Assembly: GCA_021772235.1 (NCBI GenBank)
Contig: JAJFMI010000020.1
Coordinates: 1-5,107, forward strand
From: Chlamydiota bacterium
GTDB lineage: Bacteria; Chlamydiota; Chlamydiia; Chlamydiales; JAJFMI01
Direction: 5' to 3'
DNA length: 5,107 bases
Every line of letters begins with the position of its first letter. Position 1 is the first letter of the stretch. The notes under the pieces were generated by a model. It was not told the origin of the DNA. It worked only from the letters and a program-made list of their open reading frames with translations, and did no database searches. Positions 1 to 5,107 of the stretch are shown piece by piece. The translations under genes and the position numbers were made by a program.

Positions 1-1
1 C

Positions 2-472
2 CAAGAACCCTCCATTTTCCGTTCACTTACAGTTGAAGAAAACATCCTTGCTGTCTTAGAAACACTTCCCATGAATAAAGAGCAGCGAAGAAAACGCTGC
101 AATAAACTTCTCGATGAACTCCACCTTCGTCCTCATGCGAAGAAAAAAGCCGTCACACTTTCTGGGGGCGAGCGCCGCCGTTTAGAAATTACCCGCGCCC
201 TTGTCACGAGCCCCTCGCTCCTTCTTCTTGACGAACCATTTGCCAACGTCGATCCCATCACCATAAGTGATCTGAAAAAAATGATCCGCCATCTGCAAAA
301 AAAAGGCATTAGCATCCTCATCACCGATCACAACGCGCGCGAACTTTTTTCTATCGTTGACCGCAGTTACCTAATGCGCGAAGGCGAAGTTCTCATGTCC
401 GGCACCGTCGATGAACTGATCGCCAATCCCGACGCTAAACGCTACTACTTGGGCGAAGACTTCGAACTCTAA
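2..472 (+). CDS. lptB: LPS export ABC transporter ATPase LptB (5'-truncated)
   Basis: This is the ATPase of the LptB2FG complex, which sits on the cytoplasmic face of the inner membrane and powers extraction of lipopolysaccharide towards the outer membrane. The reading frame is open from the window edge, and 156 residues are visible of a family length near 240, so the Walker A half lies upstream. The fragment opens at what should be the Q-loop (QEPSIFRSLTVEENILAVLE), which is typical of LptB. It continues with the ABC signature LSGGERRRLEITRAL at fragment residues 53-67, Walker B LLLLDEP at 73-79 with catalytic Glu78, the D-loop NVDP at 82-85 and the switch His110 in ITDHNARE. The C-terminus YYLGEDFEL is the characteristic LptB tail and distinguishes it from LivG/LivF-type ATPases. 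The ATG at 71 is internal and is not the start. The TAA stop overlaps the stop of the convergent ankyrin gene. Confidence 0.93.
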   Translation, partial: QEPSIFRSLTVEENILAVLETLPMNKEQRRKRCNKLLDELHLRPHAKKKAVTLSGGERRRLEITRALVTSPSLLLLDEPFANVDPITISDLKKMIRHLQKKGISILITDHNARELFSIVDRSYLMREGEVLMSGTVDELIANPDAKRYYLGEDFEL

Positions 473-1557
473 GAGACATCTCTAAACAGCAAAAATCGCA
501 ATACCGCTGATTCCATAGAGTTTCCGGATAAAAGCGGTTTTATCTGATTCAATTCCCATTCAGTAAAGCATTGTTTGAAATCACCATCTGCAACAAGACC
601 ATTAAACCAGTGATGATAGCAGTGAAGCTCACTTCGGATTGCAACGCCCAATTGCCTCTGCTTTTCGAGCACTTCTTCTCTCGCGTTCGAGGCTTCACTG
701 ATTACTTCAGCATATTGTTCCTGCTCATCATATGACGGAGGATTATTGATCTTCCCTAACTCGGTATTAATGTCATCAACCAAATCTTCCACAGAACCAG
801 AAAAAAAATCGCTCGTTCCCATTTCAGAAAGTCTCATTCTAAACGAAGATTTAATAGCAGAAGAATTCTCATTAAATTCTTCAAAAGTTAAACCAGACTC
901 AGAATTGGGGTGGTATTTCTTTTCTAATTCGAGATATTTAGTCAGTTTGTTAAAATATTCCCTTTCTTTTTCAGGTGATTTTGGCACCCTATGACCGTGT
1001 AGGTACTCACAGGAAAAAGAATCTTGTAAAACTTTAAATGGTGTTGAATATTCTTCTGTGATGCTAACGCCTTTTTTAAGTAACAACTCAATCACATTCC
1101 AACGAATTTCTTTGTAATTCGCCATATGCTTTAGAGCATGCTCTAAAGACGTACAAAAGTCTCCCGCATCTCTTAAGCTGACATCTGAGATGTTATCGAG
1201 CAGAAGTTCTAGCAACTCAAGATCAGGCTCAGTATTTTCCTCAAGGCAATCCACAAAAAAATGGACCATTGTTCCAAAACTACGCTTAGAATCATCAACG
1301 CAGGCACCTAATGATATGAGATCCTGTGCCGACTTTCTATCCCCAAGTTTAACAGCATATTCGAAGGCGGAATAGGTCTGATAATTTTCTTTAAATTTAC
1401 ATTGTAAAACATCTTTTCCATGGACTTCGATTGCATCCTGTAAAGTCTCTTTACTTCCATCAATTAAAAATGGATCGGGGGTTCCATATACCGCACCAGT
1501 AACAATTTGTCTAAAGCTGTCAACGCAACTAAAGCCTTTTTGAATTAGAAATGTCAT
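469..1557 (-). CDS. ankyrin-repeat-like protein with PPxY motif, function unknown
   Basis: A 362-residue protein with no catalytic motif that I recognise. The N-terminal half holds degenerate ankyrin-type helix pairs. The clearest is at 62-90 (SAFEYAVKLGDRKSAQDL then ISLGACVDD), and further units lie at about 95-127, 135-167 (TSLEHALKHM, then VIELLLKKGVSI) and a partial one from 170. The C-terminal half, about 195-362, is charged and helical and includes a likely coiled coil at about 277-303. A proline-tyrosine motif, NPPSYDE, lies at 272-278. There is no signal peptide or membrane segment. The ATG at 1557 follows GGAG with 5-nt spacing and has an in-frame stop just upstream, so the start is well supported. 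By eye the gene is more AT-rich than lptB. Ankyrin proteins in host-associated bacteria are often secreted effectors. That role is inference here, because no secretion signal can be read from the sequence. Confidence 0.8.
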   Translation of the reverse strand: MTFLIQKGFSCVDSFRQIVTGAVYGTPDPFLIDGSKETLQDAIEVHGKDVLQCKFKENYQTYSAFEYAVKLGDRKSAQDLISLGACVDDSKRSFGTMVHFFVDCLEENTEPDLELLELLLDNISDVSLRDAGDFCTSLEHALKHMANYKEIRWNVIELLLKKGVSITEEYSTPFKVLQDSFSCEYLHGHRVPKSPEKEREYFNKLTKYLELEKKYHPNSESGLTFEEFNENSSAIKSSFRMRLSEMGTSDFFSGSVEDLVDDINTELGKINNPPSYDEQEQYAEVISEASNAREEVLEKQRQLGVAIRSELHCYHHWFNGLVADGDFKQCFTEWELNQIKPLLSGNSMESAVLRFLLFRDVS

Positions 1558-1562
1558 ACACT

Positions 1563-1566
1563 CTCC
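1563..1566 (-). promoter_or_regulatory. ribosome binding site of the ankyrin gene
   Basis: On the minus strand GGAG lies 5 nt before the ATG at 1557. It is a strong Shine-Dalgarno match and fixes the start, because an in-frame TAA lies just upstream. Confidence 0.7.
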
Positions 1567-1593
1567 ATTTATGTGGTCTTATGAAGTTTTGCA

Positions 1594-1800
1594 TTAAGGA
1601 TTGATTAAATACAACCATGTTTTTAATTGCTCTGGGGTAACTCTTAAACCGACAATACGAATTTCATTAATCAATTCTAAATCCTCAGCAATATCTCCTA
1701 AAAAGTCTTTTCGACTTACTTTTGAGATTTTTCACGCCTCTTGCGCTATAAACTGTTGCATTGTATCTCCAACAAGGCGCTGCAAAATGACTTCCCACAT
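1594..1800 (-). pseudogene. small hypothetical reading frame broken by one in-frame TGA
   Basis: The minus-strand frame from ATG at 1800 reads 22 codons (MWEVILQRLVGDTMQQFIAQ then EA), meets TGA at 1734-1732, and continues open in the same frame for 45 codons to TAA at 1596-1594. The second part reads like real protein, for example DIAEDLELINEIRIVGLRV followed by TPEQLKTWLYLINP, with an amphipathic helical pattern. A TGA can arise from CGA by one change, so a single nonsense mutation, or a sequencing error, in a 68-residue gene is the simplest reading. TGA appears to be a true stop here, because dtd ends with it at the expected place. No in-frame extension exists upstream of 1800, where a stop lies six codons before the ATG. 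I do not recognise the family. It lies 36 bp upstream of the ankyrin gene on the same strand and could once have been co-transcribed with it. A chance open frame is possible. Confidence 0.45.
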
Positions 1801-1820
1801 AACCGCCCGTCTCTTATTTC

Positions 1821-1855
1821 AATTCGGCCAGTTTTACTCAGTTTTTGGCCGAATT
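1821..1855. repeat. perfect 10-bp inverted repeat spanning the glycosyltransferase stop codon
   Basis: AATTCGGCCA at 1821-1830 and its exact complement TGGCCGAATT at 1846-1855 flank a 15-nt loop. The right arm includes the TAA stop of the glycosyltransferase gene, so on the minus strand the hairpin would form immediately after translation ends. No T-run follows on either strand, so it is not a standard intrinsic terminator, although it could still act as an mRNA 3' stabilising structure or a weak terminator. A third, near-identical copy, AATTCGGACA, lies at 1862-1871 in direct orientation with the left arm and encodes the last residues of the glycosyltransferase. Confidence 0.75.
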
Positions 1856-2933
1856 AAGAATAATTCGGACATTTTTGATTTAGCAAATCTACGGCTTCGA
1901 GGATCTTTTTGAGCTCCAAAGTTTCAAGGCAATCGCTGCGCCCGCTACCGCCACATCCTGGCATATAGCAAGGACGGCAAGGCATCGATTTTGCCACAAC
2001 TGTACTATTTGGATTGCGCCATGGTGCCCAAGTCTCATCCGATGTTGGTCCAAAAACTGCTACAACTGGTGTTTTTGTCGCGCTGGAAAGATGTAGAGGA
2101 AGTGAATCGACTGTAACCAAAAGTTCCGATCGCTCAATGAGCGCTCCTAGTTCTTTGAGTGAAGTTTTTCCTGCTAAATTTGTAACTTGGATGTCTGGTA
2201 CGAGGGACAAAATTTCATTCACCATCGCAATTTCTTCCGCGTCAGGACTGCTAGAAATGACAATCTTTTTTCCTCGAGAGTGCAGCTCTTTGATGAGATT
2301 TGCAATGGTGGTAACGGGAAGCGCTTTAAAAAGCCAGCGCGAGACTGGGTGTATGAGGACATAGTCGCTGGGCACAAGTGTGGCAATTTTAGTTTTGGCT
2401 TCGGAAGGAATATGAAATGTGACATCGCGATCTTCTTCTGGAATAGTGACACCAAGACAGCGTAAAACATCCAAGTGACGCTCAACTGTATGGCGCGGTT
2501 TATGACAAATGCGCACAACGTGTGTGTAACACTTGTTTTTTCCTTTCATGCCGCTACCTTCCGCATCAAAACCTACGCAGTAGCGAGCTTTGGAAACTTT
2601 TGCAGCGAGCGCGCCGCGATCCCCTTCTGTCAAATTGATTACAAGATCATACTTTCCTTTACGTATGCGCTGCAAAAGTTTTGTCTCTTGCAAAAGACGC
2701 ATGGGCAAGGGCAGTTTTTTCCATTTTTTATCATAGAGAAGAAAATCCTCAATTGCGGGATGTCCCGCAAGCATGGGATGCGTCTCTTTATAGAGGTAGG
2801 CGTCGATGGATGCATGGGGGCAAAGTTTTTTTAATTGAGTGAATAATGGTGCGGTCAAAAGGACATCCCCGTGATGCCGCAATTTTGCGACTAAGATCCT
2901 GTGCACCTTGGTAAAGTCGATCGAGTTTTCCAT
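1854..2933 (-). CDS. glycosyltransferase family 9, lipopolysaccharide heptosyltransferase III-like
   Basis: A 359-residue GT-B glycosyltransferase of family 9 (ADP-heptose:LPS heptosyltransferases), expected to act at the cytoplasmic face of the inner membrane in LPS core assembly. The N-terminal motif RILVAKLRHHGDVLLTAPLF at residues 12-31 matches the family start, with the catalytic-type Asp23. The C-terminal domain has YVLIHPVSRWLFKALPV at 191-207 (Lys203 is the likely sugar-nucleotide-binding lysine), then LLVTVDSLPLHLSSA at 271-285 and VAVFGPTSDETWAPW at 291-305. A four-cysteine tail, CRPC then CGGSGRSDCLE at 319-337, resembles the WaaQ/RfaQ type more than WaaC or WaaF. The acceptor and exact sugar cannot be read from sequence. 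I chose the ATG at 2933 because it sits 11 codons before the first family motif. The ATG at 3029 would add 32 residues that are only the shifted reading of the upstream gene. No clear ribosome binding site precedes 2933, so translation may be coupled to the upstream gene. Confidence 0.88.
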   Translation of the reverse strand: MENSIDFTKVHRILVAKLRHHGDVLLTAPLFTQLKKLCPHASIDAYLYKETHPMLAGHPAIEDFLLYDKKWKKLPLPMRLLQETKLLQRIRKGKYDLVINLTEGDRGALAAKVSKARYCVGFDAEGSGMKGKNKCYTHVVRICHKPRHTVERHLDVLRCLGVTIPEEDRDVTFHIPSEAKTKIATLVPSDYVLIHPVSRWLFKALPVTTIANLIKELHSRGKKIVISSSPDAEEIAMVNEILSLVPDIQVTNLAGKTSLKELGALIERSELLVTVDSLPLHLSSATKTPVVAVFGPTSDETWAPWRNPNSTVVAKSMPCRPCYMPGCGGSGRSDCLETLELKKILEAVDLLNQKCPNYS

Positions 2934-3462
2934 ACTTATAGAGTATACCAATTGTGAAGAAAAAACCCACGGCAAGAAGAGCAAGCGGCAGTTTGCTTGA
3001 AGACTTTTCTTTAGGCGCACAAATCGCATCTAATCGTTTCTGATGTTCCTCTCTCCAATTGCGTTTTTCCCGAATGTCTTTTTTTGTCTGATTATATTCT
3101 TTTAACGCAGGATTTTCTTCCTGATCCCCTGTCCAATTACTATAAATTTCTTGATTCAAGATCCAAATTTGCGCGAAATGAATCGCCTTTTCCCCAAAGA
3201 CTTCTTTTACTTTAGAAAAAGACATCTTCAACTCTTGACCTTGAGTATACCGGTGCCGGCAAGGAGAAAGTTTATGTGGAGGATTTTCTATTACCCATTC
3301 AAAACTTTTAATAGGCTTCCTGCAGTATTCGCATAAGGGAAGCGCGCCTATAAGAACAGCATTTTCAAAAAGTCTTCCCATACACTGCAAAGGACAATCA
3401 TGATTTTTTGCTTGACCTGGCCAACGAACCCAAGCCTTTTCTCCATTACAAATTGTAGCCAA
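2788..3462 (-). CDS. uncharacterised cysteine-rich protein with one membrane segment
   Basis: A 224-residue frame of unknown function. The N-terminal part, residues 1-75, carries cysteines at 5, 23, 27, 44, 47 and 68, and the set C44-x2-C47 with C68-x-H70 could bind zinc. The middle, about 80-150, is charged and helical (KEYNQTKKDIREKRNWREEH). One hydrophobic helix lies at about 158-176 (LPLALLAVGFFFTIGILYKY). The arrangement suggests a cytoplasmic domain anchored near its C-terminus. The start is uncertain. The first possible codon is TTG at 3462, directly after an in-frame TAA and without a Shine-Dalgarno sequence, and the next Met is residue 28, which would lose the first three cysteines. 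The last 48 codons lie inside the glycosyltransferase gene in another frame, so the tail after the membrane helix may be a late extension. It reads like protein through the helix, so I consider it a real gene. Confidence 0.62.
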   Translation of the reverse strand: MATICNGEKAWVRWPGQAKNHDCPLQCMGRLFENAVLIGALPLCEYCRKPIKSFEWVIENPPHKLSPCRHRYTQGQELKMSFSKVKEVFGEKAIHFAQIWILNQEIYSNWTGDQEENPALKEYNQTKKDIREKRNWREEHQKRLDAICAPKEKSSSKLPLALLAVGFFFTIGILYKYGKLDRLYQGAQDLSRKIAASRGCPFDRTIIHSIKKTLPPCIHRRLPL

Positions 3463-3478
3463 TTAAAATATTCTTTGG

Positions 3479-3507
3479 TTGCAGTTTATCTTTCTAAAAG
3501 GTAATAT
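3479..3507 (+). promoter_or_regulatory. candidate sigma70-type promoter of ndk
   Basis: TTGCAG at 3479-3484 (-35, 3 of 6 consensus bases) and TAATAT at 3502-3507 (-10, 4 of 6) are separated by exactly 17 bp, which would start transcription at about 3514. The spacing is ideal and the position in the divergent spacer is right, but the hexamers are only moderate matches. The minus-strand genes must be transcribed from the same 68-bp spacer or from within it. I see no convincing promoter for them. Confidence 0.4.
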
Positions 3508-3518
3508 GAATGTAACTT

Positions 3519-3525
3519 AAAGGAG
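3519..3525 (+). promoter_or_regulatory. ribosome binding site of ndk
   Basis: AAAGGAG lies 5 nt before the ATG at 3531, a near-ideal Shine-Dalgarno site that fixes the start and predicts strong translation. Confidence 0.8.
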
Positions 3526-3530
3526 ACTAT

Positions 3531-3965
3531 ATGACCAAACAAAAAACTCTATCTATCATTAAACCTGATTGCGTTAGCAAAAATGTTATTGGAAAAATTA
3601 TCGCCCGCTTCGAAGAGAAGGGTCTTCGTATCGCTGCAATTAAAATGATGCATCTTAGCAAAGAAAAAGCACAGGGCTTCTACGCAGTACACAAGGAGCG
3701 TCCTTTCTTCGGCGAGCTTGTTGATTTTATGATTTCAGGCCCAGTTGTGATTACTGTTCTTGAAGGCGAAAATGCGATCGCAATGAATCGCGAAATTATG
3801 GGCGCTACAAACCCTAAAGAAGCCGCTCCTGGAACTATTCGTGCAGACTTTGCTGACAGCATTGATGCTAACGCTGTTCACGGCTCTGATAGTCCTGAAA
3901 CAGCTGCGCAGGAAATTCCTTTCTTCTTCAACGAGAAAGAAATCTTCAGCTCTCAAGCAAAATAG
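3531..3965 (+). CDS. ndk: nucleoside diphosphate kinase
   Basis: A cytoplasmic enzyme that transfers the gamma phosphate of ATP to NDPs and dNDPs through a phosphohistidine, keeping the NTP pools balanced. At 144 residues it is a full-length bacterial Ndk. The N-terminal TLSIIKPD contains Lys11, and FYAVHKERPFF lies at 50-60. The substrate-binding Arg87 and Arg104 fall in NREIMGATNPKEAAPGTIRAD, and Asn114 and the active His117 sit in NAVHGSDSPE. All catalytic positions are present. The sequence resembles both chlamydial and gammaproteobacterial Ndk. It is preceded by a strong ribosome binding site and a candidate promoter and stands alone on the + strand. Its last 20 bp overlap the end of dtd, so its transcript must end inside, or read antisense to, that gene. 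Confidence 0.97.
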   Translation: MTKQKTLSIIKPDCVSKNVIGKIIARFEEKGLRIAAIKMMHLSKEKAQGFYAVHKERPFFGELVDFMISGPVVITVLEGENAIAMNREIMGATNPKEAAPGTIRADFADSIDANAVHGSDSPETAAQEIPFFFNEKEIFSSQAK

Positions 3966-4386
3966 TTACTGGTCCGTCATTTGTAAGGCGCACTTCCATG
4001 TGCGCCCCAAACTCCCCTGTCTCCACTTTTTTTCCTAAAGCACCTTCCAATTTAGAAATATATTTTTCGTAGAGCTCTTTCGCGTGCTCTGGTTTAGCCG
4101 CTTGGGTAAACGCAGGACGACGCCCTTTGCTCGTATCCGCATAAAGTGTGAATTGTGAAACGACAAGGATTTCTCCATCTACATCAAGTAGCGAAAGATT
4201 CATTTTGTCATTCTCATCAGTAAAGAGTCGCAGGTTGAGTATTTTTTGCACAAAGTAGTCGAGAGATTTTTCGGTGTCGGTTTGGTGAATCCCAACGAGA
4301 AGAAGGTAGCCTTGAGATATTTTTCCAATGATTTTTTCATCGACGGTAACGGATGCTTCGCTTACTCGCTGGACGACAATTCGCAT
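3946..4386 (-). CDS. dtd: D-aminoacyl-tRNA deacylase
   Basis: A cytoplasmic proofreading enzyme that hydrolyses D-amino acids, classically D-tyrosine, from mischarged tRNA and also removes glycine from tRNA-Ala. At 146 residues it matches the usual DTD length. It starts with the family signature MRIVVQRVSEASVTVD. The first active-site motif SQFTLYAD is at 77-84, and the second, NDGPVT, is at 136-141 with the Gly138-cisPro139 pair that rejects L-amino acids. All key residues are intact. The ATG at 4386 lies inside the 3' end of the PEP carboxykinase gene (25-bp overlap) and has no clear ribosome binding site, so translational coupling to pckG is likely. The TGA stop lies inside ndk on the other strand. 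Confidence 0.95.
   Translation of the reverse strand: MRIVVQRVSEASVTVDEKIIGKISQGYLLLVGIHQTDTEKSLDYFVQKILNLRLFTDENDKMNLSLLDVDGEILVVSQFTLYADTSKGRRPAFTQAAKPEHAKELYEKYISKLEGALGKKVETGEFGAHMEVRLTNDGPVTILLES
3987..4006. repeat. 7-bp GC-rich hairpin after ndk, inside the dtd 3' coding end
   Basis: GGCGCAC at 3987-3993 and GTGCGCC at 4000-4006 pair perfectly around the 6-nt loop TTCCAT. It begins 22 nt after the ndk stop. A run of seven T lies further on at 4028-4034, too far away for a classic intrinsic terminator. It could slow or end ndk transcription, but it also encodes FGAHMEVR of dtd, so it may be coincidental. Confidence 0.35.
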
Positions 4387-5107
4387 TTTAAAGCGGAGGG
4401 AAATTTCTCTTTAAACATAGTGAAGTACTCTTCTTGTTTCACCATTTCTTCTTTCCATGCAGCGGGATCTAATTGAAAAAGTTCTTGCAAGTCGCTTTCT
4501 GAAAGATTGAGCCCGTCTATATCTAGCGTTTCCGGCATCAAGCCTGCAGGGGTTTCTTTGGCAGAGGCATTATTTTGGCTGCGTTCAAAGATCCATTTTA
4601 GTACGCGGATGTTATCGCCAAATCCAGGCCAGATAAAATCACCGTTTGCGTTTTTGCGAAACCAGTTGACGAGGTAGATTTTTGGAAGTTTGGTGCTTTT
4701 TTTCCCCATATCAAGCCAGTGTGTAAAGTAGTCGGCCATATGGTAGCCACAAAATGGGAGCATGGCAAAGGGATCGTGGCGCAATTCGCCAATTTTTCCT
4801 GCGGCAGCAGCTGTACGTTCTGAACTTAAGCCCGCTCCAAAAAGCACGCCTTGTTCCCAGTTTTTTGCTTCCATGACTAAAGGAATTGTTGTCGGGCGTC
4901 GACCGCCAAAGATGATTCCTGAAATGGGTACGCCTTCAATTTTCTCAAACCCTTCATCAATCACTGGGCATTGAATAGCGGGTGTTGTAAATCGCGCATT
5001 GGGATGAGAGGCTTTGCGTCCACAATCGGGTGTCCAAGGATTTCCCTGCCAGTCTGTGAGTTTTTCTGGGGGTGTTTCTGTCATCCCCTCCCACCAAACG
5101 TCGCCAT
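4362..5107 (-). CDS. pckG: GTP-dependent phosphoenolpyruvate carboxykinase (5'-truncated)
   Basis: A cytoplasmic enzyme that converts oxaloacetate and GTP to phosphoenolpyruvate, GDP and CO2, linking the TCA cycle to gluconeogenesis. The frame is open to the window edge. The first visible residues, GDVWWEGMTETPPEKLTDWQ, show that the ATG at 5084 is internal. About 248 residues are seen of a family length near 600, so the P-loop and metal-site half lies outside. Visible family marks, counted from the first residue seen, are HPNARFTTP with the substrate-binding Asn36 and Arg38, then IIFGGRRPTTIPLV, the loop region SSERTAAAAGKIGEL, and HDPFAMLPFCGYHMADYF. The guanine-binding stretch NWFRKN followed by FIWPGFGDN supplies the aromatic residues at 149, 157 and 162 that define the GTP class. 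The ATP-type enzyme lacks these, so the assignment to pckG rather than pckA is firm. Confidence 0.95.
   Translation of the reverse strand, partial: GDVWWEGMTETPPEKLTDWQGNPWTPDCGRKASHPNARFTTPAIQCPVIDEGFEKIEGVPISGIIFGGRRPTTIPLVMEAKNWEQGVLFGAGLSSERTAAAAGKIGELRHDPFAMLPFCGYHMADYFTHWLDMGKKSTKLPKIYLVNWFRKNANGDFIWPGFGDNIRVLKWIFERSQNNASAKETPAGLMPETLDIDGLNLSESDLQELFQLDPAAWKEEMVKQEEYFTMFKEKFPSALKCELSSSE

Noticed and set aside
472..483. AGAGA/TCTCT inverted repeat just after the lptB stop, as a terminator
   Set aside because: The loop would be 2 nt, the stem is weak and no T-run follows.
1558..1853. Possible tRNA, small RNA or insertion sequence in the 296-bp spacer before the ankyrin gene
   Set aside because: No cloverleaf, no transposase motif and no paired terminal repeats around the region. 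Only the broken frame and the inverted repeat are supported.
1601..1912. A 103-codon + strand frame across the spacer
   Set aside because: It runs antisense to the broken frame and the glycosyltransferase end, has no ribosome binding site and reads as low-quality, Ser/Ile-rich protein.
2753..2770. Inverted repeat TTGCGGGA-TG-TCCCGCAA
   Set aside because: It lies deep in the glycosyltransferase coding sequence with a 2-nt centre that cannot form a normal loop. It probably results from the codons for AGHPAI.
2014..2834. Several + strand frames of 92-119 codons
   Set aside because: All lie opposite the well-supported glycosyltransferase and show no domain or start signal.
2934..3029. A 32-residue N-terminal extension of the glycosyltransferase from the ATG at 3029, looking like a signal peptide
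   Set aside because: The hydrophobic look comes from reading the membrane-helix codons of the upstream gene in a shifted frame. Family 9 enzymes are cytoplasmic and begin close to the RILVAKLRHHGD motif.

Overview
The window looks like part of the chromosome of a Gram-negative bacterium. My best guess is a Chlamydiae-type, host-associated organism, for example an environmental chlamydia, with moderate to low confidence. The reasons are an LPS-transport ATPase (LptB), an LPS-type heptosyltransferase, an Ndk that resembles both chlamydial and gammaproteobacterial forms, a GTP-type PEP carboxykinase, and a divergent ankyrin-repeat protein of the kind host-associated bacteria carry. A Legionella/Coxiella-like gammaproteobacterium is the main alternative. 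No rRNA, tRNA, CRISPR array or intact mobile element is visible.

Layout. The + strand opens with the C-terminal two thirds of lptB (2-472). It meets tail to tail, with a 4-bp overlap, a minus-strand block that runs from about 3462 down to 469. In transcription order this block holds: an uncharacterised cysteine-rich protein with one membrane segment (3462-2788); a glycosyltransferase family 9 / heptosyltransferase III-like gene (2933-1854) whose start lies inside the preceding gene; a perfect inverted repeat that includes the glycosyltransferase stop codon; a small reading frame broken by one in-frame TGA (1800-1594); and an ankyrin-like protein (1557-469). By eye this block, especially the ankyrin gene and the broken frame, is more AT-rich than lptB.

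A 68-bp divergent spacer separates the minus-strand block from ndk (3531-3965, +), which has a good ribosome binding site and a plausible promoter. The 3' end of ndk overlaps the 3' end of dtd (4386-3946, -) by 20 bp. dtd in turn overlaps by 25 bp the 3' end of a GTP-dependent PEP carboxykinase gene (5107-4362, -), which runs off the window.

How the genes relate. lptB and the heptosyltransferase both serve the lipopolysaccharide envelope, though on opposite strands. ndk, dtd and pckG are housekeeping genes for nucleotide balance, tRNA proofreading and the link between the TCA cycle and gluconeogenesis. The accessory part is 469-3462 apart from the glycosyltransferase: the membrane protein, the broken frame and the ankyrin protein have no function I can assign. 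I see no convincing new multi-gene system. The most unusual points are the 146-bp same-strand overlap between the membrane protein and the glycosyltransferase, the repeat cluster at the glycosyltransferase stop, and the ankyrin protein with a PPxY motif.
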